Shown here: positions 29,101-34,812 of the stretch, piece after piece | Numbering within the stretch: the first letter of the stretch is position 1 | How the letters are laid out: each line of letters starts with the position of its first letter | Origin: Variovorax sp. MHTC-1 | Lineage (GTDB): Bacteria; Pseudomonadota; Gammaproteobacteria; Burkholderiales; Burkholderiaceae_C | Direction: 5' to 3' | Assembly (NCBI RefSeq): GCF_003984645.1 | Contig: NZ_RWKI01000010.1 | Span: 114,116-178,115, forward strand | DNA: 64,000 bases | Translations under genes and position numbers: made by a program | Notes under the pieces: model-generated | What the model saw: only the letters and a program-made list of their open reading frames with translations | Database searches by the model: none | What the model was told of the DNA's origin: nothing

Positions 29101-31216
29101 CGACGGCGCCCTGACCGACAACGGTCTCGCACTTGGCACGGTTCCCGCGGGCGACCTGTTCGTGCAGACGTCGATCGCGCAGCAGGTGAACCTGGTGAAC
29201 ACCACCGGTCTCACGCTGAACTTCTGGGATGGCGCGAACGCCCAGGGCAACGGTGTGGTCAACGGCGGCGACGGCACCTGGCGCCTTGCCGACAACGACC
29301 GCTGGACCGAGGCCAGCGGCGCGGTGAATGCGCCGTACTCCAACGGCGCCTTCACCGTCATGGCCGGTACGCCGGGCACCGTGACGATCGACAACGGCAA
29401 CGGCCAGGTCGAGGCGTCGGGCCTGCAGTTCGCGGTCGATGGCTATCGGGTCACGGGCGGCACGCTGGCCCTGGTGGGCAGCACGCCGACCCTTCGCGTG
29501 GGCGATGGCACCGCCGCCGGCGCCGACATGACGGCCACCATCGACGCGGCGCTTGCTGGCACCGGTGCGTTGACCAAAACCGATCTGGGCACGCTGGTGC
29601 TGAACGGCAGCAACACCTACACCGGCACCACCACCGTGGAAGCCGGCACGCTCGCCGTCAATGGCGTGCTCGGCGGCAGCACCAATGTGCTCGCGGCAGG
29701 CCGCCTGAAGGGCTCGGGCACGATCGGCAGCACGACGGTGGCCGGCACCATCGCCCCCGGCAACTCGATCGGCACCCTCACGGTCAGCGGCAACTACACG
29801 CAAGCACCCGGCTCCACCTACGAAGTCGAAGTGGACCCGGGCTCCAATGCCTCGGACCTGATCCATGCCACCGGCACTGCCAGCATCGGCAGCGGCGCGC
29901 GCCTGAACGTGGTGCGCATCCACAGCGGCGCCTACACCATGGGCAACCGCTATCGGGTGCTCACCGCCGATGGCGGCCTCACCGGCACCTACAGCCTGGC
30001 CGGCGACACCAGCACGGCCTTCGTGCAGCTGGTCGACAGCTATGACGCCAACAACGTCTATCTGAATGCCGAGAAGGTGCGCAGCTTCACGGAGGTGGCA
30101 GGCACGCCCAACCAGGTGGCCGTGGCCACGGCGCTGGACAGCCTGCCGCAGAGCAATGGTCTTGCCAATGCGGTGGCCTTCCTGCCCAGCGACTTCGCTG
30201 CGCGCGATGCACTGAACCAACTGTCGGTGGACATCCACGCCTCCAACAAGACCGCGCTGCTGGAAGACAGCCGCTTCGTGCGCGAGGCCGCCATCGAGCG
30301 GCTACGCACCGCCGCCTGCGCGCCCGGCAGCGCGCCGCAGCAGCCGGCGCAGCCGCCACAGGAGGGAAGCGAACGTGACGGCTGCACGCCTGCGGACAAC
30401 CAGGCACGCACCGCCTGGGGCCAGGTCTTCGGTTCCTGGGGCCACATCGACGGCAACGGCAATGCCGCCAAGCTCGAGCGCGACATCGGCGGCTTCGTCG
30501 TCGGTGCCGACACCGGAGTGGGCGGCGGCTGGCGCGTGGGGGCCCTGGGCGGCTACAGCCGCGCGAGCGCCGACACCGAGGCGCGCAACAGCAGCGCCAA
30601 GACCGACAGCTACCACCTGGGCGCCTACGGCGGCACCCAATGGGGCGCCACCGCGCTGCGCCTGGGCGCCAACCACAGCTGGCACAAGACCGAGACCAGC
30701 CGCTCGGTGGCCTTCGCGGGCTTTGCCGACACCCTCTCGGCCGACTACGACAGCACCACCACGCAGCTCTTCGGCGAGGCGGGCCACCGCATCGATGCGG
30801 GCCGCGTGGCGCTGGAGCCCTTCGCGCGCCTGGCCCACGTGCGCGTGAAGAGCGACGCCTTCCTCGAGCGCGGCGGCCTGGCCGCGCTCTACGGCGAAGG
30901 CGGCAGCGTCGATGCCACCTTCACCACGCTGGGCCTGCGCGCCAGCACCCAGATCGGCAGCGCCACGCGGCTGCGCGGCATGCTGGGCTGGCGCCATGCC
31001 TTCGGCGACACCACGCCCACCAGCACGCATGCGTTCGCGGGCAGCATCCCGTTCACGCTCGAAGGCGTGCCGCTGGCGAAGAACGTGGCGGTGCTGGAGG
31101 CGGGCGTGGAGACGCAGCTGCGGCCGAACCTGATGCTGGGGGCCTCCTATTCAGGCCAGTTCGGCAACGGGCTCAAGGACCACGGGTTCAAGGTCAACCT
31201 GAACTGGGCGTTCTGA
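20150..31216 (+). CDS. Giant repeat-rich autotransporter (3688 residues)
   Basis: It opens with an ESPR (MNHVFHTIWSNALGTWVAASEL) like the autotransporter at 12278, then a basic spacer and a hydrophobic signal core ending 'YPSAQAA' near residue 72. The passenger of over 3300 residues is a Gly/Thr/Ser/Asn-rich beta-helix. It has at least 16 passenger-associated repeats of the type 'LTKTGGGTLTLAGSNTYAGG', plus two longer repeat families listed separately. The autotransporter barrel starts near residue 3421 ('ARTAWGQVFGSWGHIDG') and ends in the canonical Phe ('VNLNWAF'). An unpaired-looking Cys pair precedes the barrel ('TAACAPGS' and 'DGCTPADN'). No catalytic motif is recognisable. Adhesin or biofilm factor is inferred from architecture. 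Confidence 0.92.
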   Translation: MNHVFHTIWSNALGTWVAASELAKRHGKSGGADKRPRTAAAVERFPAAMHGPWALRLVALAALLALYPSAQAADRYWDANSNATGMGGAGTWDLATRTWDDGTVQDGVAGPYLSGWNNAALDTAVFMGTAGTLSLAAPIVVGGLTFNVGGYTISGNTLTLGGATPTITTTSGTSTISSVVAGSAGLIKTGAGELDLTGANTFTGTVAVNQGTLYVANDAALGAAGNGITAASGTVLSAGAALSSRVVTLTGTGQTTVYNGVLSSRLTGTGGVTSNASPTNTLNDYTGRTIISTSGSISFGSVANLGQASAFGAPTDATLGTIDLRVGQGSGSNQYSKSISYTGAAATSNRNWSITPGIYSGAQVTFVNNGSGILNLTGNFVLTAVGGASSGNAVSFSAGTADMLLSGVISSGSARTVGFSASAGRTLTLGNANTFGGTASISGGGMVKAGTLANSGTASSLGAGSNISIGGNLSYTGGAASIDRTIAGAGGTFRNDGTGAFTLAGATTLSNGLWLGGDHTASDNTLSGAVSGAGYLGSSGPATWVVTGNNTGFTGTLNVAGGTLRAGSATAFGSTIGGITVSGGTLDLNGYSQTTASLSGTGGTLALGAGNLTVDGATNSSFGGSIAGAGGLTKLGIGTLTLTGANTYVGATTIGGGTLALDFSNASAPASNIISSASTLNLQGGTLRVTGAAGEANAQAFNGLNVLSSNNTLNVAPGTGGSMQVDLGAVTYSGGLLNFASAGTFGSTGSARITTTQADGTLGGWATINGTDYAKVVGGYIVPFTSSDYVYKDNAANWVNGEILSDGGDTGTTTTAYYGTVSGTKQIGGLQYVATQDSTVNIGSGNTLGVDGTIVVSSSVGAATQTITGGSLTGVTGGGTLGIAKSGSGAFTVASTIVDNGGATGFAKSGTGTVVLSGANTYTGATTVSQGTLSVSSIGNGGAASSIGASSADSSNLLLQGAALRYTGTGDSTDRGFTLATNGSVIDNTVEVTNAGANLRFDGQVVSPDGANLIAKGPGTLTLGNTANTYSGTTTIDGGTLAVTELGNGGTASSIGTSSSASSSLVMKNGGTLAYLGGTTSSDRGFTLDTSGGIDVTNGAATLSMSGAVAGTLAGGTGGAFTKTGAGTLVLSGTNTYSGGTTVSAGTLRAGSARAFGSGPIAVNSGATLDIADIANVRAGGLSGDGTLNLGVLSSTRYLIDGSSSVFGGIIDGAGGVTLATGTQTFSGCQHTYAGPTTISGTLNISCLPNGGVASDVGMSGAAPTNLVLSGGTLNYQGGTTTTTDRGFTLAAGSTISVQNSATTLTFAGQATGGGGLVKSGAGTLVLGGTTNNYTGGTTVSAGILRAGATNAFGTATTAGGMIVANAAGAILDMNGFDTTVSALSGGGSTGGEIRLTDKTLTIRTGGGVNAWDFAGLISGTGNLVKNGASNQYLSGCGSTYTGTTTINAGVLSVDCLANGNTASAIGASDGTAGNLVLNGGTLAYTGAGASTDRQFTLGGSAALDASGTGAIAFTSTAPITLTGTAARTLTLTGTHAGSNSLSALIADSGTGATSLSKTGTGTWILRNPDSTYTGATTISGGGVLGVDKLADGGLASSIGASGSAASNLVIGTGSTLRYTGAGDSSNRQFTLLSGSTFIESSGTGPINLSNTGTVTLAGATAGASGLGLAHVVNLGGTNTDTNIFGATLTDAGTGKTTLSKNGTGLWVLTGNSTFTGDSIINQGNLMVGNGGTSGNVGAGNVYVTNSDSTLSVNRSDTFTLAGTLIGAGTLAQVGAGTTILTSTGSNIGNTTVSAGTLQVNGALTTATVAINGTSALTVNGMVQASGPAPTALTGDAGASTITVNTGGTLRASGDLGAGTDTLTLAGTLNTGPGTLNLGTGNDTLVLSDGGTITGVANAGTGGESGAGDTMRVNNTASRTLDGASTAGFETLMKQGTGTLTLTGTQSYSAGTTVQAGTLLVNGNQTGAGGPTTVQSGATLGGTGTVAGDVSVASGAALSPGATGAVGALTVNGNLTLNDGAALNYQFGQANVPGGPLNDLTTVLGDLTLDGMLNVNPTSGGSFTPGVYRVINYAGALTNNGLTIGSAPAGTYAVQTSVANQVNLVNSTGVTLNFWDGPGNQNDGTIQGGNGLWQNAAGGDNWTDQTANINATYADGAFAIFGGTAGTVTVDNSLGAVRASGMQFTVNGYTIDGAPLTLTGAPSIIRVGDGTGAGAGMTATIDAALVGAGGLQKSDLGTLVLNGANTYTGGTTVLGGTLQVASDANLGDASGGLTLDGGALRNTAGFASARTVTLGTNGGRLDTQADLALSGTIGGAGSLTKTGGGTLTLAGSNTYAGGTFINGGTVAVSGDANLGHASGALSLDGGTLQSTAALTSARAVTLNAGGGTFQTTGDLTLTGAVGGSGALTKTDAATLVLAANNTYAGGTTISAGTLQLGDGGTTGSIVGNVANNGTLAFDRSNTYSFGGTISGSGGVTQQGTGITVLTGNNSYAGSTAVNAGTLIVNGNQAAAAGATSVAAGATLGGAGTIGGDVSVADGATLSPGNLGSVPGTLTVNGNLVLGNASTLSYNFGQANVIGGAYNDLTKVAGDLTLGGTLNVTTTPGATFDPGIYRVISYGGTLTNNGLVAGTMPSPSFYVQTSVNNQVNLVNAAGLPVNFWDGPGNQNDGVIQGGAGVWQNATGNGNWTVGDGGVNAPFQDASFAVFAAAPGTVTVDNSLGAVRNGGMQFAVDGYTIQGDPITLAGAPNILRVGDGTADGAAMTATIASALTGTGGVQKTDLGTLVLTGANTYGGGTTITAGTLQLGDGGTGGSIIGDVANGSALVFNRSDSTTFSGAISGSGSVTQAGAGTTVLTGTNAYLGTTTVQAGILLVNGDQSGATGLTTVQGGATLGGTGTVGGDVAIASGATLSPGGTSAAGTLTVNGSLSLDSGSTLNYRFGQAGTVGGALNDLTVVHGNLALAGTLNVSAAPGGSFGPGVYRIFSYDGALTDNGLALGTVPAGDLFVQTSIAQQVNLVNTTGLTLNFWDGANAQGNGVVNGGDGTWRLADNDRWTEASGAVNAPYSNGAFTVMAGTPGTVTIDNGNGQVEASGLQFAVDGYRVTGGTLALVGSTPTLRVGDGTAAGADMTATIDAALAGTGALTKTDLGTLVLNGSNTYTGTTTVEAGTLAVNGVLGGSTNVLAAGRLKGSGTIGSTTVAGTIAPGNSIGTLTVSGNYTQAPGSTYEVEVDPGSNASDLIHATGTASIGSGARLNVVRIHSGAYTMGNRYRVLTADGGLTGTYSLAGDTSTAFVQLVDSYDANNVYLNAEKVRSFTEVAGTPNQVAVATALDSLPQSNGLANAVAFLPSDFAARDALNQLSVDIHASNKTALLEDSRFVREAAIERLRTAACAPGSAPQQPAQPPQEGSERDGCTPADNQARTAWGQVFGSWGHIDGNGNAAKLERDIGGFVVGADTGVGGGWRVGALGGYSRASADTEARNSSAKTDSYHLGAYGGTQWGATALRLGANHSWHKTETSRSVAFAGFADTLSADYDSTTTQLFGEAGHRIDAGRVALEPFARLAHVRVKSDAFLERGGLAALYGEGGSVDATFTTLGLRASTQIGSATRLRGMLGWRHAFGDTTPTSTHAFAGSIPFTLEGVPLAKNVAVLEAGVETQLRPNLMLGASYSGQFGNGLKDHGFKVNLNWAF
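22960..25050 (+). repeat. Five-copy 'NGG-AS-IG ... DR-FTL' repeat inside the giant passenger
   Basis: Five units begin near 22967, 23290, 23893, 24522 and 24921. The shared pattern is NGGxASxIGxS, then about 8 residues, LVLxGGTLxYTG, a short Ser/Thr stretch and DRGFTL. Each follows a passenger-associated repeat. A weaker copy sits near 21515. Spacing is irregular (about 320 to 630 nt), so this is dispersed duplication within the beta-helix rather than a simple tandem. Confidence 0.75.
26000..29640 (+). repeat. Three ~900-bp modules inside the giant passenger
   Basis: Modules at about 26000-26910, 27640-28540 and 28740-29640 share one order of segments. The order is LVNGxQ...TTVQxGATLGGTGTV, then 'GDVSVASGAALSPG', 'TVNGNLTL', 'YRVINYAG', 'QVNLVN', 'LNFWDG', 'TVTVDNSLGAV', 'GMQFTVNGYTI', 'RVGDGTG' and 'MTATIDAAL', ending in a passenger-associated repeat. 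The FWDG codons are at 26489, 28121 and 29222. The copies have diverged, so the expansion is not recent, but nucleotide identity remains visible. Confidence 0.8.
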
Positions 31217-32129
31217 GCGGCAACTGCCTCGAACCTGGCGCCAGCGAAAAAAGAAGCCCACCCACCGTGGACTCCTCGCGCTGGCGCTGGACAGCGCCCC
31301 TCTGGTGGCCTTGTCTGTCGCACTCGACTTGTCGGAAGAAGCGCTGCGCACAGCCAGGCGCAGAGGACGTCTGGCGCCCCTTCCTGCGCCCAGCCTGGGC
31401 AGCGGACTGACAGGGCTGGCCCGGGCGGCCGCACGGGCATCGACAGGAGGCGCGGCGATGCCACGGCCGTAGGCGCACCGGCGCGAGCTGGGCGCTGAGG
31501 GGAACGGATCCCAGGGGGCCGCTGGAATTCTCAAGCATTGTCAATTCGATTGTCGGGTGCAGATGCCCCCGCTACATCGTGGCCCTGCATGCGAGCGACC
31601 CAGCTTTGAGCGTCGCGCGCTGTGGCCTTTTGCGTCGCGCGATTTCGGAATCCCAACTGCTGAACCAGGCTGGCTCACCTGGAGTGGTAGCGAACCCGCG
31701 TGGGCAAGCCAATGTGCCCCTCTAGCGTAAGTTTTGGCGTAAGAAGTTGCGCTGCCTCGCCACCGTCCTGATGGATGGTGAGACGACCCCCACTCGACCC
31801 GAGACAGCATGGATCCAGATATTCCACACCTGTGGTCGAACGCGCCACCAGAAGCGCCAGCCGCGACCCGCAGGGCCCTGATTCGGCGGCCGATGGCCGC
31901 AGTCAGTTCGTCGCGGGGCGATGGACGCGCTTGCCCGTGCGGTCGCGCACCTGCCGGAATCGGCGGCGGCTCGCTCGTCGGGAACGGAGAGGAGGGCGGA
32001 CCATCAGCCCCGACTGTGCGTCTGAGGGACGCGCTGCACCACTACCCAAACTGATAGTTGCGGAACACTGGATATTGGATGCGTCCAGAAACTGTCCAAT
32101 ATCGCCCCCCAAAGAAGAAGGATTTCGCT
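31217..32129. other. Gene-poor stretch after the giant autotransporter
   Basis: There is no gene I can support over about 900 bp. Two structures stand out: the palindrome CTGGCGCCAG at 31235-31244 and a GGCGCTG/CAGCGCC hairpin at 31283-31298. Either may lie in the 3' end of the autotransporter mRNA, but neither has a T-run. The rest reads as eroded DNA upstream of an integrase relic. Confidence 0.45.
32071..32103. repeat. Perfect 9-bp inverted repeat near the integrase relic
   Basis: GATATTGGA (32071-32079) and TCCAATATC (32095-32103) are exact reverse complements separated by 15 nt. They lie just beyond the 3' end of the integrase remnant. This could be a recombinase arm or core site, or the stem of a terminator. 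No tRNA gene or att core is recognisable around it. Confidence 0.5.
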
Positions 32130-32583
32130 GCCAATTTTCGGCCTGCAGCGCTCGAGCCTGCCGCAGCAGCGCCCTGGCTCTTTTCGACAACGGGACCTTA
32201 TGGTCCCGCCCCGCCTTCATCCGCTCGCCGGGGACGGTCCAGTGGGTTAGATGAGCGTCGAACTCCGACCAGCGCGCACCCCTCACCTCGCCAGAGCGTG
32301 CGGCGTCGCTGTGCTGGCCCGCACCTTCGACATCAGCTCCCCCACCTGGCTGTACGGGCACGAGCTGTGATGCTCGACCTTGCGAGCCCGGTCGTTGGCC
32401 CCGAGCGCCAACTTCGCTTGTGTCCAGAACTCGCCATCCACGCCCGAGCAATAGTCCTTGGCGGCGCCATAGTTGATGACAGTGCGAATCCGCTGAAACA
32501 CCGGCTGGCAGTCTCCGCCTTGGTCTTCCAGATCGGAGCCAACGCCTTGATCACTTCGGCCTCTCCGCCAGCCAGATGCGCAC
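32130..32583 (-). pseudogene. P4-type tyrosine integrase relic, frameshifted and truncated
   Basis: Reading the minus strand, 'GEAEVIKALAPIWKTKAETA' is followed, after a one-base loss near 32503, by 'FQRIRTVINYGAAKDYCSG' and 'KVEHHSSCPYSQVGELMSKV'. After a further deletion near 32300 come 'GEVRGARWSEFDAHLTHW' and 'RMKAGRDHKVPLSKRARALL'. This is the SAM-like domain and the start of the catalytic domain of a P4/CP4-57-type integrase. The HxxR and tyrosine boxes are missing. The relic begins 7 nt beyond the tannase stop codon and is evidence of an old genomic-island insertion. Confidence 0.8.
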
Positions 32584-32589
32584 CGCCTG

Positions 32590-34338
32590 CTATCGGCACG
32601 CGAAGCTGGAGGCCGATTCGATGCTGCCGCCTACATAGGCTGCTGTCTTGGGATACGGGCACAGCGGCCGCGTGCGATCGGCCGACCAGTCGGCAGGCAA
32701 CTCGGTGTTGACCACATTGGCGCCCGCTCCGCGAGCCGTGGCGATGATCGACGCAGGCGCCTTGCCCTGTTCCACCCACGCGACGAGCGGCGTCAGCATG
32801 TCGAACTGGTCGGTGGCCGGGCCGCGCCCGCAATGATTCATGCCGGGCACCGGAAAGAAGCGGGCAAAGCCGGACGCATCGCCGCCGTTCTCCGCGCGCA
32901 ATTGCTCGTACCAACTGGTCGTGTCGTCCGAGGAAAACACCGCGTCGCTGGTGCCGTGATAGACGATGAGCTTGCTGCCGCGGTCGCGAAGCGCCGAAAG
33001 CTTGCTCGGGTTCGGCGGCGTCATGAAGGACATCGCCGACTCGGTGTAGAGCGCGGTACTCGCGAAGATGCTCGGCGCATCGATGTCCATGCTGAATCCG
33101 AGCGCGAAATCGATCCCGGAGGGGCGGCTCGTTCCCAACGGCGGGGTGCTGAAAACGAAGCCGACCGCGGCGGTATCCAGGCTTTGCGAATTGGAGAACT
33201 CCCACTGGCGCCAATCGGCACGGTTGATGCCGGCATCGTAGGGAAAGCTGCTGTAGAGCGCCGTGCCCGCGCTGTTTTTCGCGCCGGAGAAGACGTTGTC
33301 GAGCGCGCTCTTTTGCGCGGCCGTGAGGCAGCTGCCGTCGCGCGCGCCGCCGCATGTGGGTACGGCGGTCGCCAGATCGAATGCCTGTTTGCACATCTGG
33401 ACGTCCGCGACGATCCCGTCCGCCGCTCCGTCCAGTGCGTCACAACGCGCGAGCACCGCGTTGGCCACGGTGTTCATCTCCGCTTGCGTGAAGGCGGTCT
33501 GCAGATCCGGCTTGCCGGCTGCCGTATTGGCCGTCGTCACCTTGGCATATTGCTGCACGCCATAGAGCTGAGCCACTGCAGCCTTCGGCAGGTTGAAGCC
33601 GGGATTGCCGGCCAGGATGCCGTCGTATTGGCTGGCGAATCGCGCTGCTGCCACCATCGCGTGGCGGCCGCCGTTCGAGCAGCCTCCGAAATAGGAGCGA
33701 TCGGGTGCGCGGCCATAGGCCTTGGCGACCAGGTTCTTGGCCATCGGGGTCAGCTGCGCCACGGCGTTGTAGCCATAGTCCAGGCGCGCTTGCGGATCGA
33801 TGCCGAAAGTCGGAATCTGCGCGCCGGAGTGCCCGGCGTCCGAACTGATCACGGCGAAGCCCATGTGCAGGGCAGTGGTCTTCGGCGATCCTCCGCCGAT
33901 GCTCCCCGTTGCCGGAACCACGTTCCCATCGAGCCCGCCGTTGGCCTGATAGAAGAAGCGGCCGTTCCAATTGACCGGCAGGCGCATCTCGAAGCCGATC
34001 GCGTAGGTCTTGCCGTCGACGCCGCTGGTTCGCTGATTCATCTGGCCCTGCACGCGGCAGTGCTCCGGCACCGGCGCAGTCACGCCGGCTACGGCGAGCG
34101 CGCCAGCGGCCACGGATGTGGCGCTGGTGTAGACCGTATTGCTGAACGCTGCCTTGCTTGCGAGGTCGGTACAAGACTGCAGCGTGCCGGGGCGCGCTTC
34201 CGACGGCGTAGCCGGCGTTGCCGGAACGAAGGCCAAGCCGCCGCCGCCGCCGCCCCCGCCGCAGGCGGCAAGCAGGGATGCCGCAGCCAACGCTGCCCAT
34301 CTGGGACGGCATGAGGAATAGAACGCGATCTGACCCAT
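32590..34338 (-). CDS. Tannase/feruloyl esterase family lipoprotein
   Basis: The protein has 582 residues. Its lipoprotein signal has lipobox LLAAC (Cys26) followed by a run of eight glycines. The alpha/beta-hydrolase domain has the family nucleophile motif GGCSNGG (Ser221, with the adjacent cysteine of the tannase CSxGG signature). Other segments are 'GFAVISSDAGHSG' and 'GNPGFNLPKAAVAQLYG', and a C-terminal 'GMNHCGRGPATDQFDML' supplies the histidine and the paired Cys. The family hydrolyses gallate or hydroxycinnamate esters on plant polymers. It sits with two pectate lyases. The 3' end abuts the integrase relic, yet length and motifs look intact. Confidence 0.9.
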   Translation of the reverse strand: MGQIAFYSSCRPRWAALAAASLLAACGGGGGGGGLAFVPATPATPSEARPGTLQSCTDLASKAAFSNTVYTSATSVAAGALAVAGVTAPVPEHCRVQGQMNQRTSGVDGKTYAIGFEMRLPVNWNGRFFYQANGGLDGNVVPATGSIGGGSPKTTALHMGFAVISSDAGHSGAQIPTFGIDPQARLDYGYNAVAQLTPMAKNLVAKAYGRAPDRSYFGGCSNGGRHAMVAAARFASQYDGILAGNPGFNLPKAAVAQLYGVQQYAKVTTANTAAGKPDLQTAFTQAEMNTVANAVLARCDALDGAADGIVADVQMCKQAFDLATAVPTCGGARDGSCLTAAQKSALDNVFSGAKNSAGTALYSSFPYDAGINRADWRQWEFSNSQSLDTAAVGFVFSTPPLGTSRPSGIDFALGFSMDIDAPSIFASTALYTESAMSFMTPPNPSKLSALRDRGSKLIVYHGTSDAVFSSDDTTSWYEQLRAENGGDASGFARFFPVPGMNHCGRGPATDQFDMLTPLVAWVEQGKAPASIIATARGAGANVVNTELPADWSADRTRPLCPYPKTAAYVGGSIESASSFACR

Positions 34339-34812
34339 GGTTGTCTCCTGGACCGGGGCGGACCCGGGTGGTCATAACGTTATTTCAAATAATCAATATA
34401 GTTTTTTGGAATAACTAAAAAATAGGGCAAACCCGTACCCGAAGACGTGTCGATGCGGCGGCTGCGCGATGAAGTGGGCGATGGTTCATGTCGTCTGACG
34501 TCATAGGTGTAGGTGGACCTGAATGTGAAGCAGGTTGATTGGCTCCTCCAGTGGGGAATCGTAGACCTTGGCATGCCTATCATGGTTTCCACCAATCCTG
34601 CCGTCGACTTCGAGTCATACGATGACCGACGACATGCCGCGCCGTAGCGCCAAGAATCATGACAAAACTGGCGTTCCGGCGTACATGCCGCCGAAGCCGT
34701 GCCGTGCGCCTGCCGTCCGGCCGGATCTCGTCCACGGCCCGATCCCCGGCCACCAGGGCGTGAGAGTCCCCGGTGTCACCGAGGTGGGCAAATCCACCTT
34801 TGAGGAGCAGCG
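34339..34812. promoter_or_regulatory. Divergent control region between tannase and PL10-like lyase
   Basis: This 474-bp region has no supported gene. Close to the tannase start is an AT-rich block unusual for this sequence, with the 10-bp palindrome ATAACGTTAT (34373-34382) and runs such as TTTTTT near 34400. It is the likely promoter/operator of the minus-strand tannase gene. On the other side a GAGGAG ribosome binding site precedes the lyase ATG at 34813. A shared regulator for both genes is plausible but unproven. Confidence 0.45.

Noticed and set aside
21728..30238. Several 600-1100-codon open frames antisense to the giant autotransporter
   Set aside because: They consist of low-complexity 'GAGVGA'-type sequence that mirrors the repeats on the coding strand. 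There are no starts with ribosome sites and no folds.
31775..32254. Forward frames after the giant autotransporter, including one starting 'MDPDIPHLWSN'
   Set aside because: No family resemblance, a composition like other non-coding GC-rich DNA here, and they run into the integrase relic on the other strand.
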